Source of the DNA: Streptomyces tanashiensis
GTDB lineage: Bacteria > Actinomycetota > Actinomycetes > Streptomycetales > Streptomycetaceae
Reading direction: 5' to 3'
DNA length: 64,000 bases
NCBI RefSeq assembly: GCF_014648895.1
Contig: NZ_BMRZ01000002.1
Location: 682,001 to 746,000 of the forward strand
Below, one piece after another: positions 10,279 to 19,748 of the stretch (position 1 is its first letter; each line of letters begins with the position of its first letter). A program made the translations under genes and the position numbers. The notes below the pieces were generated by a model, which saw only the letters and a list, made by a program, of their open reading frames with translations, was not told the origin of the DNA and ran no database searches.

Positions 10279-11292
10279 TCAGGCGCTGGCGCGGGTGACC
10301 AGGCGCGTGGGCAGGATCAGCGGGGTGGGGTCCTGCCCGTCGACGAGCGCGACGAGCATGCGCGCCATCTCCCGTCCGAGACCCTCTATGGGCTGGTGAA
10401 CCGTGGTCAGCGGCGGGTCGGCGACCCCGGCCACGGCCAGGTCGTCGAAGCCGACCACGGCGACGTCACCGGGGACGGACCGGCCGGCCTCGCGCAGTGT
10501 GCGCAGCGCGCCGACTCCCATGTTGTCGTTGGCGGCGAACACCCCTTCCACATCGGGGTGGTTCGCCAGCAGGGCGGCCATGGCGTGGGCTCCGCTGCGC
10601 TCGGTGAAGTCACCCGCTTCCGGCGGGTACGGTTCGAGGCCCGCCGCCAGCATGGCATCCCGGTAACCGCGGTACCGGGCGCGCCCGACCTCGGTGTCCG
10701 GACGTCCGCAGATCGTGGCCACGCGGGTCCGGCCGGCCGAGATCAGGTGCTCGGTCGCCGCGCGGGCTCCGCCGACGTTGTCGACGTCCACGTACCACCG
10801 GGGGACAAGACCGACCGGGCGCCCGCCGAACACGACCGGCATCTCCGCCTCCTGGGCCAGGATGGCCAGCGGATCGTCCTCGCGCAGCGCCATCAGCATC
10901 ACTCCGTCGGCCCCCCTGGACAGCAGAAGCTTCTCCACTCGCCTGCGTCCCCGGTCGGAGGCGGCCAGGCACAGCATCAGGTGCAGGTCGGCGTCGTCCA
11001 GGGCGGCCGAGGCCCCCACGATCACCTGGGCGAAGAACGGATCCGCGAAGATCGACGGGTCCTCTCCCGACACGACCAGGGCGGCCGCACCGGTCTGGCG
11101 GGTCGCCAGTGCCCGTGCGGTCGGGTTCGGTACGTAGCCGAGTCGGTGGACGGCCCGTTCGACGGCCTCGCGTTTGGCGCGGCTGACGTGCGGGGCGTTG
11201 TTGAGCACCCGCGAGGCGACCGACCGCGAGACGCCGGCCAGCTCGGCCACCTCGTCGAGTGTCGACGGCCGGCGTGGCACACCTTCAGCCAT
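10279..11292 (-). CDS. cebR: LacI-family repressor, CebR type (cellobiose/cellulase control)
   Basis: A 337-aa LacI/GalR repressor. Its HTH is STLDEVAELAGVSRSVASRVLNN, followed by a full sensor domain that ends near ILPTRLVTRASA. ATG 11292 is preceded by GGAGGG; the longer frame to 11442 is not needed. It diverges from the GH6 cellulase, and TGGGAGCGCT-type boxes lie in the shared intergenic region. The known CebR of S. griseus binds TGGGAGCGCTCCCA and is released by cellobiose. The same palindrome appears exactly before the GH9 gene at 17.3 kb. I infer a cellulose-responsive repressor. Whether it is the orthologue of the main CebR or a local paralogue is open, since no ceb transporter is in view. 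Confidence 0.8.
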   Translation of the reverse strand: MAEGVPRRPSTLDEVAELAGVSRSVASRVLNNAPHVSRAKREAVERAVHRLGYVPNPTARALATRQTGAAALVVSGEDPSIFADPFFAQVIVGASAALDDADLHLMLCLAASDRGRRRVEKLLLSRGADGVMLMALREDDPLAILAQEAEMPVVFGGRPVGLVPRWYVDVDNVGGARAATEHLISAGRTRVATICGRPDTEVGRARYRGYRDAMLAAGLEPYPPEAGDFTERSGAHAMAALLANHPDVEGVFAANDNMGVGALRTLREAGRSVPGDVAVVGFDDLAVAGVADPPLTTVHQPIEGLGREMARMLVALVDGQDPTPLILPTRLVTRASA

Positions 11293-11330
11293 GAGCTGCC
11301 CTCCTGTCGCGGCCTGAACGCACGGAAGGC

Positions 11331-11344
11331 TGGGAGCGCTTCCG
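11331..11344. promoter_or_regulatory. CebR-type operator (autoregulatory)
   Basis: TGGGAGCGCTTCCG lies 38 bp upstream of the repressor start codon. It differs from the consensus TGGGAGCGCTCCCA at two or three positions in the right half. The position suits autorepression. Confidence 0.65.
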
Positions 11345-11465
11345 GATTCAGGACTGTAGAACCTTCTCTCCGCCGTGTGAAGTGCGAGTTGAACGGGGCC
11401 ACTTGACAGGCCCGACAGTGCGTCACACGATACCCGCCACAACCTCAGGCGTACGGAGCGAGACT

Positions 11466-11494
11466 TGGGACCGCTTCCAGTGGGAGCGCTTCCA
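11466..11494. promoter_or_regulatory. Tandem CebR-type operators before the GH6 gene
   Basis: TGGGACCGCTTCCA (11466-11479) and TGGGAGCGCTTCCA (11481-11494) are two near-identical 14-bp boxes repeated with a 15-bp period. They lie about 100 bp before the GH6 start. Close tandem spacing suggests cooperative or overlapping repressor occupancy. Confidence 0.65.
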
Positions 11495-11591
11495 CACCTC
11501 CACCCACTCGCCTGGTTCGAGGTTCCCGTGCACCGCCCGCTCCGGACGAGAGCGTGCGGCGCGTCCGCCGTCAGGAAGCCGAGGTACCTTC

Positions 11592-12557
11592 ATGCGCCGC
11601 AGCATCCGCACCCTCGTGGCAGCTCTTTCCGCGCTGCCGCTGGCCTTGGCCGTCGCGCCGTCCGCCCACGCGGCGGACCCGACGACCATGACCAGCGGGT
11701 TCTACGTGGACCCGGACTCCAGCGCGAGGCGGTGGGTCGCCGCCAACCCCGGTGACGGCCGGGCTCCCGCGATCAACGCGTCCCTCGCCAACACCCCCAT
11801 GGCCCGCTGGTTCGGCGCCTGGAGCGGCACCATCGGCACTGCCACCGGCGCGTACGTGGGGGCGGCCGACCACTCGGACAAGCTGCCCGTCCTCGTCGCG
11901 TACAACATCTACAACCGAGACACCTGCGGCGGGCACTCCGGAGGCGGCGCCGCCTCCCCGTCCGCCTACGCGACCTGGATCGCGCAGTTCGCCGGCGGGA
12001 TCGCGGGCCGCCCGGCCGCCGTCATCCTCGAACCGGACTCCCTCGCGGACTACGGCTGCATGAACGAGGCGCAGATCCGCGAACGCCAGGGCATGATCAG
12101 CGGAGCCCTCGCCGAGTTCAACCGCCAGGCGCCCAACACCTGGGTCTACCTCGACGCCGGCAACCCCGGCTGGGTGAGCCCGGCGGCAATGGCCCAACGC
12201 CTCCACGAAGCCGGCCTCCGGCAGGCCCACGGCTTCTCCCTCAACATCTCCAACTACTTCGCCACCGCGCAGAACACCGCGTACGGCAACTCCGTCAACA
12301 GCGAACTGGCCGCCCGCTACGGCTACACCAAGCCGTTCGTCGTCGACACCAGCCGGAACGGCAACGGCTCCGACGGCGAGTGGTGCAATCCGTCGGGCCG
12401 CCGCATCGGCACCCCCACCCAGATGGGAGGCGGCGCCGAGATGCTGCTGTGGATCAAGGCCCCCGGTGAGTCCGACGGCAACTGCGGCGTCGGAACGGGA
12501 TCATCCGCCGGACAGTTCCTCCCCGAGGTCGCCTACAAGATGATCTACGGCTACTGA
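11592..12557 (+). CDS. Secreted cellulase, GH6 (endoglucanase-like)
   Basis: A 321-aa secreted GH6 enzyme that hydrolyses beta-1,4-glucan. A signal peptide covers about residues 1-31 (APSAHA-A). The GH6 barrel begins at GFYVDPDSSA. It shows the catalytic acid region ILEPDSLADYGC and the DTSRNGNG motif, and ends with the KAPGESDGNCG substrate-binding segment. There is no CBM and the chain is short, as in the catalytic cores of actinobacterial endoglucanases, so endo action is more likely than exo. ATG 11592 is chosen because the signal peptide starts there. Expression is probably under the CebR-like repressor through the tandem boxes upstream. A second GH6 gene follows after 97 bp. Confidence 0.9.
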   Translation: MRRSIRTLVAALSALPLALAVAPSAHAADPTTMTSGFYVDPDSSARRWVAANPGDGRAPAINASLANTPMARWFGAWSGTIGTATGAYVGAADHSDKLPVLVAYNIYNRDTCGGHSGGGAASPSAYATWIAQFAGGIAGRPAAVILEPDSLADYGCMNEAQIRERQGMISGALAEFNRQAPNTWVYLDAGNPGWVSPAAMAQRLHEAGLRQAHGFSLNISNYFATAQNTAYGNSVNSELAARYGYTKPFVVDTSRNGNGSDGEWCNPSGRRIGTPTQMGGGAEMLLWIKAPGESDGNCGVGTGSSAGQFLPEVAYKMIYGY

Positions 12558-12654
12558 CCTCGACTCCTGCGGTCCGGTACCTCCCGCCCCGCGACCGACC
12601 GGGTCACAGGAACCACCGCCCCGCCTCTCCCCCGCCCTTCGACCAGGAGCCACC

Positions 12655-13935
12655 ATGAAGCCACGCAGCCCACGGCGCCGCGCGACCGCCGCCCTCGCGG
12701 CGCTCGCGGCCTGCGCCGCCCTCACCGCGGCGCAGGGGCAGGCGCAGGCCGCCCCCACCGGGGACGGGATCACTCCGACCACACGGTTCTACGTGGACCC
12801 GCACAGCAAGGCCGCCCAGCAGGCGATCGTCGATCTCGGGAACGGCGACTTCACGAACGCCGTGAACATGGCCAAGCTCGCGAGCCGGCCACAGGCCCAA
12901 TGGTTCACCGCGGGCACGCCCGACGAAGTACGGGCCGAGGTCAAGGGTCTCGTCCGCAAGGCCCGGGCGGTGAACCGGACCCCCGTCCTGGTCGCCTACA
13001 ACGTGCCGGGCCGGGACTGCTCGCAGTACTCCAGCGGCGGAGCCCCCTCCTCAGCCGCCTACCGGCAGTGGATCGACGCCTTCGCCGCCGGCATCGGCGA
13101 CAGCAGGGCGGTCGTCGTGGTCGAGCCCGACGGCCTGGCCCTCCTCCCCAGGGACTGCGGGCCGGCCGTGGACCCGACCGGCGAACTCACGGCGACCCGC
13201 ATCGCCGATCTCGCCTACGCGGTCAGGACCATCAAGTCCAAGGCCGGCACCGCGGTCTACCTCGACGCGGGGAACGTCCTGTGGCGGCCCGTCGGCGACA
13301 TGGCGCGACGGCTCCTCGACGCCGGCGTAGGGTACGGCGACGGCTTCTCCCTCAACGTGTCCAACACCCACCCCACCGAGCACAACGCCAGGTACGGCAC
13401 GTGGATAGCCAAGTGCATGTGGTTCGCCACCGAGGGGCCCGCGTACGCACGCGACCACACCGACTGGTGCGCCACCCAGTACTACTCGTCCGCCGCGCCC
13501 GACGACGGCGTCCCCGGCAACGCCGTCGACTCCGCCGACCCCGCCACCTGGCGCTGGACCGACGCCTGGTTCGACCGGAACGCGGGCACCCCGCCGAGCG
13601 ATGCGCTGCACCACTTCGTCATCGACACCAGCCGCAACGGCCGGGGCGCCTGGACCCCGGAGCCCGGCAAGTACAGCGGGGACCCGGAGATCTGGTGCAA
13701 CGCGCCCGGCCGCGGTCTCGGCCCGCGCCCCACCGCCACCACCGGCGTCCCGCTCGTCGACGCCTACCTGTGGATCAAGATCCCCGGCGAGTCCGACGGC
13801 AGCTGCACACGCAACACCGGTGGCACGATCGATCCCGAGTACGGCATCGTCGACCCGCCCGCCGGCGCCTGGTGGCCGGACCAGGCCCACTCGCTGGCCC
13901 GCAACGCGGCACCGCGGCTGACGTTCGAGCGCTGA
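12655..13935 (+). CDS. Secreted cellulase, GH6 (cellobiohydrolase-like)
   Basis: A 426-aa secreted GH6 protein. The signal peptide is about residues 1-31 (AQA-A); ATG 12655 follows AGGAG. The catalytic domain shows FYVDPHS, VVVEPDGLALL with the acid Asp, VSNTHPTEHN, and the closing IKIPGESDGSC. It is about 100 residues longer than the neighbouring GH6. Extra loops (around DDGVPGNAVDSADPATW) are typical of tunnel-forming cellobiohydrolases, so exo action is the better guess. It has no CBM. It is probably cotranscribed with the upstream GH6, because no operator or terminator separates them. Confidence 0.88.
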   Translation: MKPRSPRRRATAALAALAACAALTAAQGQAQAAPTGDGITPTTRFYVDPHSKAAQQAIVDLGNGDFTNAVNMAKLASRPQAQWFTAGTPDEVRAEVKGLVRKARAVNRTPVLVAYNVPGRDCSQYSSGGAPSSAAYRQWIDAFAAGIGDSRAVVVVEPDGLALLPRDCGPAVDPTGELTATRIADLAYAVRTIKSKAGTAVYLDAGNVLWRPVGDMARRLLDAGVGYGDGFSLNVSNTHPTEHNARYGTWIAKCMWFATEGPAYARDHTDWCATQYYSSAAPDDGVPGNAVDSADPATWRWTDAWFDRNAGTPPSDALHHFVIDTSRNGRGAWTPEPGKYSGDPEIWCNAPGRGLGPRPTATTGVPLVDAYLWIKIPGESDGSCTRNTGGTIDPEYGIVDPPAGAWWPDQAHSLARNAAPRLTFER

Positions 13936-13960
13936 GCTGCACCCCTGCCCCAGATCGCGT

Positions 13961-13993
13961 CCGGCCACGAGAAGGCACCCCCCTCGCGGCCGG
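13961..13993. terminator. Imperfect hairpin terminator
   Basis: CCGGCC-A-CGAG and CTCG-C-GGCCGG pair with one mismatch around an 11-nt loop. The hairpin lies between the convergent GH6 and acetyl esterase genes. Confidence 0.5.
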
Positions 13994-14022
13994 GCGCTGC
14001 CGGTCGTTCCTCCCCTCCGCGT

Positions 14023-15006
14023 TCAGAGTTCCGGCGCGAACCCGCGCTCGCGCAGCCAGGACAGTTGGACCGGCGGGTGGGAGCCGCAGCCACCGCCGTG
14101 GTCGCCGAACGGCCAGACGGTCATGGTGCGGTCCAGCCCCTGGTAGCGGTTGAAGGCGGCGTAGACCGTCGAAGGCGGGCAGATCGGGTCCATCAGACCG
14201 ACGCTGAACAGCGCCGGAGCGGTGGCTCGCTGGGCGAAGTGGACGCCGTCGAAGTGGTCGAGGGTGGCGAAGGTCCGCTCCACGCGGTCGCGGCTGTGCC
14301 GGCGCGAGTACTCGACGATCTCCGGGTACGGCCCCTCCCCGGTGATCTGCGCGGCCCGGCGGAAGTGGCACAGGAACGGGACGTCCGGCAGCGCCGCCGC
14401 CACGCGGTCCCCGGCGAGACCGGCGACGGCGAGGGCCAGGCCGCCGCCCTGGCTGCCTCCGGCCACGACGACCCTCCGGGTGTCGAGCCCGGACAGTTCC
14501 GCGACGGCGTCCACCGCGCGCACGCAGTCCGTGATCAGGCGCCGGTAGTAGTAGTTCTCGGGGGAGTCGATGCCGCGGGTCATGAACCCCCCGGCCCACT
14601 GCGTGCCGTCGCCCTCGGTGCGGTCCGGCGTGTCGTGGCCCTGGCCCCGGCTGTCGACGACGAGCTGGGCGTAGCCGGCGGCGGACCAGAACAGGTGGTC
14701 GGTGGGCAGACCACGACCGCCGCTGTAGCCGATGTACGTGACGACGACCGGCAGGGGACCGTCCGCGCCGCGCGGACGCAGCAGCCAGGCGGCGACCGGC
14801 TCGCCGTTCCAGCCCGGGAAGCGCACGTCGTCGACCTCGACGGTGTGCAGCAGGTGCACGGACGTGACTCGTTCGGACTTGACGGTCCCGTCGTAGGACC
14901 TGGCTTCGGCGAGGGTGCGCGACCAGAACGCGTCGAAGTCCCGCGGGGCGGGCAACTATGGCCGGTAGGCGACGAGTTCGTCGATCCCGAAGTCGGTGAG
15001 CGGCAT
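14023..15006 (-). pseudogene. Acetyl xylan esterase / cephalosporin-C deacetylase (CE7) with in-frame amber codon 17
   Basis: A CE7-family alpha/beta hydrolase that would remove acetyl groups from xylo-oligosaccharides. The body from LPAPRDFDAFW onward is intact: RGQG motif, nucleophile elbow GGSQGG, the Asp region GLMDPICPPST, and the catalytic His near PFGDHGGG. Full length from ATG 15006 would be about 327 aa, normal for the family, and that ATG has a strong GGAGGAAG site. Codon 17 is TAG (14956-14958), right after the conserved N-terminal YRP, where homologues usually have a sense codon such as Glu. A TTG directly after the stop could allow re-initiation and yield a 311-aa protein lacking only the first 16 residues. 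A sequencing error is the other explanation. The promoter region holds two TCGAAGCGCTTCGA-type boxes. Confidence 0.8.
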
Positions 15007-15138
15007 GGGGCTTCCTCCGGTCGGAGTGTGGACGAGGTGACGGGTCGGCGGGGTTCACGCGACACCGAGGCCTCACGCCTGGCGGGTTGGGGACACAGGC
15101 GATCAGCCGGGTCCGGTCAGTCCACCGCCGACTGCACG

Positions 15139-15271
15139 TCGAAGCGCTTCGACAGTCCCATTCACCTCAACGGCCTGTCAACGGAAGACCGAAGGAAAAT
15201 TGCTCCGCCGGGATCCTTCACTTCACTCGAATCAAGCCCTGCACCGCCCCCAGACGAAGCAAGCGCTTCGA
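15139..15271. promoter_or_regulatory. Two TCGAAGCGCTTCGA-type operators upstream of the CE7 gene
   Basis: A perfect 14-bp palindrome TCGAAGCGCTTCGA lies at 15139-15152, and a variant AGCAAGCGCTTCGA at 15258-15271. The same element occurs before the decayed hemicellulase genes at 31.1-31.2 kb and before the LacI gene at 35.285 kb. That makes the latter repressor the likely binder. The rest of 15007-15328 contains no gene I can support. Confidence 0.6.
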
Positions 15272-15328
15272 TGCACAGCCGCAGATGCCTCGCCGCACGC
15301 CCGTGAGACCGGACCCACCCTCCGCGTC

Positions 15329-15850
15329 TCAGGTGTGGTGATGATCCGGAGGCTGCGGCATGGTGGGGAGCCCCGGCGGCGCCTCGGGCCAGACGAGCAG
15401 CACCGGGCAGGGGGCGTGGTCGACGACGAAGCGTGCGGCGGGGCCCAGGCTGTGCGGTCCGAGGTGGGTGCGGTCGCCGTCCCGGGCCAGAACCAGCAGA
15501 TCGCATCCCTCGGCCGCGGCGACGACCTCGCGCTCGACACGCCCGGTGCGCTCGGTACGTGCGCAGGGGCGGCCGAGTCGGTCCGCGGCATCCTCGAGCA
15601 GTCGCCGCGCGGAGGCGGCCGCGAGGTGCTCCAGGCGCGTGCCCGGGTCCCTCCCCCAGCCTTCGGCCGGGCGGCTCCCCGAGGGGTGGCCGCGGCCGAG
15701 CAGGCCGGCGAAGGCGCCGTGTGCCGCGCCGGGAACGTCGGCGGGGGTGACGTGCAGCAGGACCACGTCGGCGTCCGCCGGGGTGTGCGCGCGGGCGGCG
15801 TCCACGCAGGCGTGCCAGGTGCCCTCGACGATCCAGACGACCACGGCCAT
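15329..15850 (-). CDS. Universal stress protein (UspA family)
   Basis: A 173-aa single-domain UspA-like protein. The N-terminal beta strand/helix pattern (VVVWIVEGTWHACVDAA) and the C-terminal segment (LVLARDG..GPAARFVVDHAPCPVLLVW) match the family, where G-2X-G-9X-G(S/T) normally binds ATP. Here that loop is degenerate (DGDRTHLGPHSLGPAAR), so nucleotide binding is doubtful. ATG 15850 lies four bases after the stop of the membrane protein gene, so the two are probably cotranscribed. This suggests a link between the transporter and a stress or ion-sensing role. Confidence 0.8.
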   Translation of the reverse strand: MAVVVWIVEGTWHACVDAARAHTPADADVVLLHVTPADVPGAAHGAFAGLLGRGHPSGSRPAEGWGRDPGTRLEHLAAASARRLLEDAADRLGRPCARTERTGRVEREVVAAAEGCDLLVLARDGDRTHLGPHSLGPAARFVVDHAPCPVLLVWPEAPPGLPTMPQPPDHHHT

Positions 15851-15854
15851 GGGG

Positions 15855-17222
15855 TCAGCCTCCTCCGATGACGGTCAGCGACAGCCACAGTGCCAGGACT
15901 GCGGCGAGGAGGCTGGCGGGTACCGCGTACACGCCGAGACGGGTGAACTCCTTCAGCTCCACCTCACCGTCGTGTGCGTGGACGATGCGCCGCCACAGCA
16001 GGGTGGCCAGCGACCCGGCGTAGGTGAGGTTGGGGCCGATGTTGACCCCGAGCAGGACGGCGAGGACGGCGCCGGGTCCCGACGGGGCGGTCAGCGGCAG
16101 CAGCACCAGGACCGCGGGCAGGTTGTTGATGACGTTCGCGAGGACGGCGGCCAGAGCGGCGAGGGCGAGCAGTGCCGGCAGGCCGGTGCCCTCGGGGATC
16201 AGGTGGCCCAACGCGTCGTCGAGTCCGTTGTCCACCACGGCCAGGACCACGATCCCGAGGGCCAGTACGAAGGCGAGGAAGGGCAAGGAGGCGGCGCGGA
16301 CCAGCGCCCGGGGAGTGGTGCGGCGCCGGATCAGGGCCCGGACGGCGAGGGCCAGCGCGCCCGCCAGGGCGGCCCACGCCGGGTCGATGCCGATCACGGA
16401 GGTGAGCACGAAGCCGGCGAGCGTACACCCCACGGTCACGAGGGCGAACAGCGGCAGCTGCGGCGGCTCGGTCTCCGAGGGGGCCTGCGCTCCGGCGTCC
16501 AGGTCGGTGGCGAAGAAGCGCCGGAAGACCAGGTACTCGACGCCGATCGCCGCCACCCACGGCAGGGCCATGAGTGCGGCGAACCGGGTGAAGGTCAGCC
16601 CGCTGGCAGCGAACGCCAGCAGGTTGGTGAGGTTGGAGACGGGCAGCAGCAGGGAGGCCGTGTTCGACAGGTGGGTGCAGGCGTAGACGTGCGGTTTGGG
16701 GCGTGCGCCGATACGGGCGGCGGTGGCGAACACCACCGGAGTGAGCAGCACCACGGTGGCGTCCAGGCTGAGCACGGCCGTGATCGCCGACGCGGCCAGG
16801 AACACCTGGGCCAGCAGACGGCGTGGCCGGCCCGCCGCCGTACGCGCCATCCACGCCCCGCACGCCTGGAACAGCCCCTCGTCGTCACAGAGCTGAGCCA
16901 GCACCAGGACGGCCGCGAGGAAGCCGATCACCGGTCCGAGTCGTTCCGCCTCGGCCAGCGCGTCGTCGAAGGAGACGGCTCCGGTGGCGATCACCAGTGC
17001 CGCCGCCGGGACGGCCACGACCGCCTCCGGCCACCCGAAGGGGCGGATGACCGCACAGGCAAGCACGAGGACGAGCAGGGCCGCGGACAGCGTCTCCGCG
17101 AGCTGGGGGTTCAGGGTCGGTCCTTCCGTAGCGGCGGTCGGGCCGCCCGCACCGTCCCGCCGCACGCTACCGCTCCGGACATCGCCGCCCGCGAATTGAC
17201 CGGGCGGCCGACTTCGCGTCAC
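15855..17222 (-). CDS. ArsB/CitM-like (SLC13 / ion transporter superfamily) membrane protein
   Basis: An integral membrane protein of up to 455 aa with about eleven hydrophobic segments. Its NLTNLLAF and NNLPAVLVLLPLTAP elements resemble the two half-repeats of ArsB and the Ion Transporter superfamily. It probably exports or imports an anion; arsenite, citrate and other ions cannot be told apart here, and no arsR or arsC is nearby. The start is uncertain. ATG 17222 adds a non-membrane leader, and a GTG about 20 codons in, or a start near LNPQLAETLS, may be the true one. It is followed by a universal stress protein gene in the same orientation. Confidence 0.75.
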   Translation of the reverse strand: MTRSRPPGQFAGGDVRSGSVRRDGAGGPTAATEGPTLNPQLAETLSAALLVLVLACAVIRPFGWPEAVVAVPAAALVIATGAVSFDDALAEAERLGPVIGFLAAVLVLAQLCDDEGLFQACGAWMARTAAGRPRRLLAQVFLAASAITAVLSLDATVVLLTPVVFATAARIGARPKPHVYACTHLSNTASLLLPVSNLTNLLAFAASGLTFTRFAALMALPWVAAIGVEYLVFRRFFATDLDAGAQAPSETEPPQLPLFALVTVGCTLAGFVLTSVIGIDPAWAALAGALALAVRALIRRRTTPRALVRAASLPFLAFVLALGIVVLAVVDNGLDDALGHLIPEGTGLPALLALAALAAVLANVINNLPAVLVLLPLTAPSGPGAVLAVLLGVNIGPNLTYAGSLATLLWRRIVHAHDGEVELKEFTRLGVYAVPASLLAAVLALWLSLTVIGGG

Positions 17223-17312
17223 TGCTGTTGAGGCCGTTGACGGTGATGACGGTCGTCACTAATCTCCGCTCCAGATCTCCGACCTGTCGACCATTGTTCG
17301 GCATTTCGTGTT

Positions 17313-17326
17313 TGGGAGCGCTCCCA
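17313..17326. promoter_or_regulatory. Consensus CebR operator before the GH9 gene
   Basis: TGGGAGCGCTCCCA is a perfect palindrome matching the published CebR box exactly, extended to TTTGGGAGCGCTCCCAAA at 17311-17328. It lies 73 bp upstream of the GH9 start codon. Confidence 0.85.
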
Positions 17327-17398
17327 AACACCAGTCGCGAACTCCCTCACCCGGACCGACCCCCCTGCTGATCCACCACGACGACACAGGAGCCGCTC

Positions 17399-19561
17399 AT
17401 GCCCCGCATCACTCCGACGTTACGCCGTCCGATCCGCCTCTCCACCGCCCTGCTCGCAGGGACCCTCCTCCTCGGTGGTCTCACGGCCGCACCGGCGGCC
17501 CTGGGCGTCACCGCCTCCGCGGCGGCGACCACGGCCGTACGGGTCAACCAGGTGGGCTATCTGCCGGACGGCCCCAAGCGCGCCACCGTCGTCACCACGG
17601 CGACGGGCGCGCTCGCCTGGCAGCTGCGCAACGCGTCCGGGACGGTGGTCGCCTCGGGCTCGACCGTTCCGTACGGCGCCGACACCCCCTCCGGGCAGTC
17701 CGTCCAGATCGCCGACTTCTCCTCGTACCGGAGCACGGGCGCGGGATACGTCCTGGCGGTGGACGGCAGCAGCAGCGTCCCCTTCGACATCCGCGCGGAC
17801 CTCTACGACACGCTGCGCTCCGACTCGATGGCGTTCTTCCACCACCAGCGCAGCGGCATCTCCATCGACGCCTCCCTGGTGGGCTCCGCCTACGCGCGCC
17901 CGGCCGGACACCTCGGCGTCGCGCCCAACAAGGGTGACACCGCCGTCCCGTGCCAGGCCACCGTGTGCGACTACGTCCAGGACGTCAGGGGCGGCTGGTA
18001 CGACGCGGGCGACCACGGAAAGTACGTGGTGAACGGCGGCATATCCACGTGGCTGGTCGTCAACTCCTTCGAGCGGGCCGAGCGCGCGGGGAAGGAAGCG
18101 GCGCTGGGCGACTCCACCCTGCGCGTACCCGAGCGCGGCAACGGCGTACCGGACGTCCTGGACGAGGCCCGCTGGGAGCTCGACTTCCTGATGCGGATGC
18201 AGGTGCCCGAGGGGAAGCCGTACGCGGGCATGGCGTTCCACAAGATCCATGACGCGGCCTGGACCGGCATGCCGATGCGCCCCGACCAGGACGCCCAGCC
18301 GCGCGAGCTGCACCGCCCGTCCACGGCGGCGACCCTCAACCTCGCGGCGGCGGCCGCGCAGTGCGCCCGGGTCTTCCGGCCGTACGACTCCGCGTACGCC
18401 GACCGATGCCTGTCGGCCGCACGCCGTGCCTGGACCGCGGCGCAGGCGAACCCTGCCCAGTACGCGCCTGATTCGGACAGTACGGGCGGAGGTGCCTACG
18501 GGGACGCGCAGGTCACCGACGAGTTCTACTGGGCGGCCGCCGAGCTGTACGCGACGACCGGCGAGAGCGCCTACCGGGACGCGGTCACCTCCTCGTCCTG
18601 GCACACCTCCGCCACCGCCTTCACCGCCTACGGCTTCGGCTGGGCGGACACGGCCGCGCTCGGCCGACTCGCCCTGGCCACGGTCCCCAACGGGCTGCCG
18701 GCCGCCGACGTCGCCCGGGTCCGCTCTTCGGTGACCGCGGCCGCCGACGGCTATCTCTCCAGGATGACCGCCCAGGGGTACGCGGTTCCCGTCCCGTCGG
18801 ACGGGTACTTCTGGGGCTCCAACGGCGAGGTCGCCGACGACGCGGTCGTCATGGCCGTCGCCGGGGAGCTGACCGGCGACGGGCGCTACCGCACCGGCGC
18901 GCTGGAGGCGATGGACTACCTGCTCGGCCGCAACGCCCTCGGGCAGTCCTACGTGACCGGCTACGGCGAGACGGCCTCGCAGAACCAGCACCACCGCGTC
19001 TGGGCACACCAGCTGGACCCCTCGCTCCCCCATCCGCCGGCCGGGTCGCTCGCCGGCGGCCCCAACAGCGCGCTCCAGGGCCCCGTGGCGGAGGAGAAGC
19101 TGACCGGCTGTGCCCCGGCCGCCTGCTACGTCGACGACATCGGCTCGTACTCGACCAACGAGGTGGCGGTCAACTGGAACGCCCCGCTGGCCTGGCTCGC
19201 CGCCTACGCCGCCGAGCGGACGTCCGGCGGCGGCGAACCGCCCACCGCCGCCTGCGCGGTGACGTACACGGTGAACAACGTCTGGAGCAACGGCTTCACC
19301 ACGACCGTCACCGTGAAGAACACCGGCCCGACGCCCGTGGACGGATGGCAGCTGACCTGGGCCTACCCGGGCGGCCAGCGCGTCACCGGCGCATGGAACG
19401 CGACCGTCACCCAGAACGGCACCGCCGTCGGCGCCCGCAACGCCGACTGGAACCGGGCGATCGCGCCCGGCGCGACAGCGAGCTTCGGAGTCCAGGGAAC
19501 GCACGGCGGGACCAACCCCTCCCCCACGGCCTTCGCGCTCAACGGGACCGCGTGCTCCTGA
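17399..19561 (+). CDS. Secreted endoglucanase, GH9 with N-terminal Ig-like domain and CBM2
   Basis: A 720-aa secreted processive-type cellulase. A signal peptide (about residues 1-42) is followed by a CelD-type Ig-like domain ([18 protein letters not shown], about 47-135). The GH9 (alpha/alpha)6 domain has the base/nucleophile Asp pair in [13 protein letters not shown] (about 198-210) and the acid Glu in [15 protein letters not shown]-terminal CBM2 (about 618-720) has flanking Cys and Trp residues ([15 protein letters not shown]). ATG 17399 follows AGGAG. Codon 8 is TTA (17420-17422), the rare leucine codon read by bldA tRNA in Streptomyces, so translation may be limited to late growth. A perfect CebR box precedes the gene. 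Confidence 0.93.
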   Translation: MPRITPTLRRPIRLSTALLAGTLLLGGLTAAPAALGVTASAAATTAVRVNQVGYLPDGPKRATVVTTATGALAWQLRNASGTVVASGSTVPYGADTPSGQSVQIADFSSYRSTGAGYVLAVDGSSSVPFDIRADLYDTLRSDSMAFFHHQRSGISIDASLVGSAYARPAGHLGVAPNKGDTAVPCQATVCDYVQDVRGGWYDAGDHGKYVVNGGISTWLVVNSFERAERAGKEAALGDSTLRVPERGNGVPDVLDEARWELDFLMRMQVPEGKPYAGMAFHKIHDAAWTGMPMRPDQDAQPRELHRPSTAATLNLAAAAAQCARVFRPYDSAYADRCLSAARRAWTAAQANPAQYAPDSDSTGGGAYGDAQVTDEFYWAAAELYATTGESAYRDAVTSSSWHTSATAFTAYGFGWADTAALGRLALATVPNGLPAADVARVRSSVTAAADGYLSRMTAQGYAVPVPSDGYFWGSNGEVADDAVVMAVAGELTGDGRYRTGALEAMDYLLGRNALGQSYVTGYGETASQNQHHRVWAHQLDPSLPHPPAGSLAGGPNSALQGPVAEEKLTGCAPAACYVDDIGSYSTNEVAVNWNAPLAWLAAYAAERTSGGGEPPTAACAVTYTVNNVWSNGFTTTVTVKNTGPTPVDGWQLTWAYPGGQRVTGAWNATVTQNGTAVGARNADWNRAIAPGATASFGVQGTHGGTNPSPTAFALNGTACS

Positions 19562-19568
19562 TCCACTG

Positions 19569-19610
19569 CCGGTCGGGCCCGGGCGGACGATTCCGCCCGG
19601 GCCCGACCGG
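19569..19610. terminator. Strong hairpin terminator after the GH9 gene
   Basis: A perfect 19-bp stem (arms 19569-19587 and 19592-19610, CCGGTCGGG... / ...CCCGACCGG) with a CGAT loop starts seven bases after the stop codon. Confidence 0.88.
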
Positions 19611-19715
19611 CGCCGTACCACCACACGGCCGTGAAACTCTCCTTCGGTGTTTCGCATGACCTACTGACAGCGGGTGGCCCCTGTCAGTAGCCTCTGTTCG
19701 TCATTCCGATCGGCT

Positions 19716-19730
19716 GTTGATATCTCGAAC
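19716..19730. promoter_or_regulatory. IclR-type operator in the iclR leader
   Basis: GTTGATATCTCGAAC is an imperfect palindrome just upstream of the ribosome site of the IclR gene. Its right arm (TCGAAC) is the reverse complement of the GTTCGA arm found at 26291 and 28586, before the dehydrogenase-transport operons. This suggests autoregulation. Confidence 0.5.
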
Positions 19731-19748
19731 GCAAGGAAGGGGGCAGCC

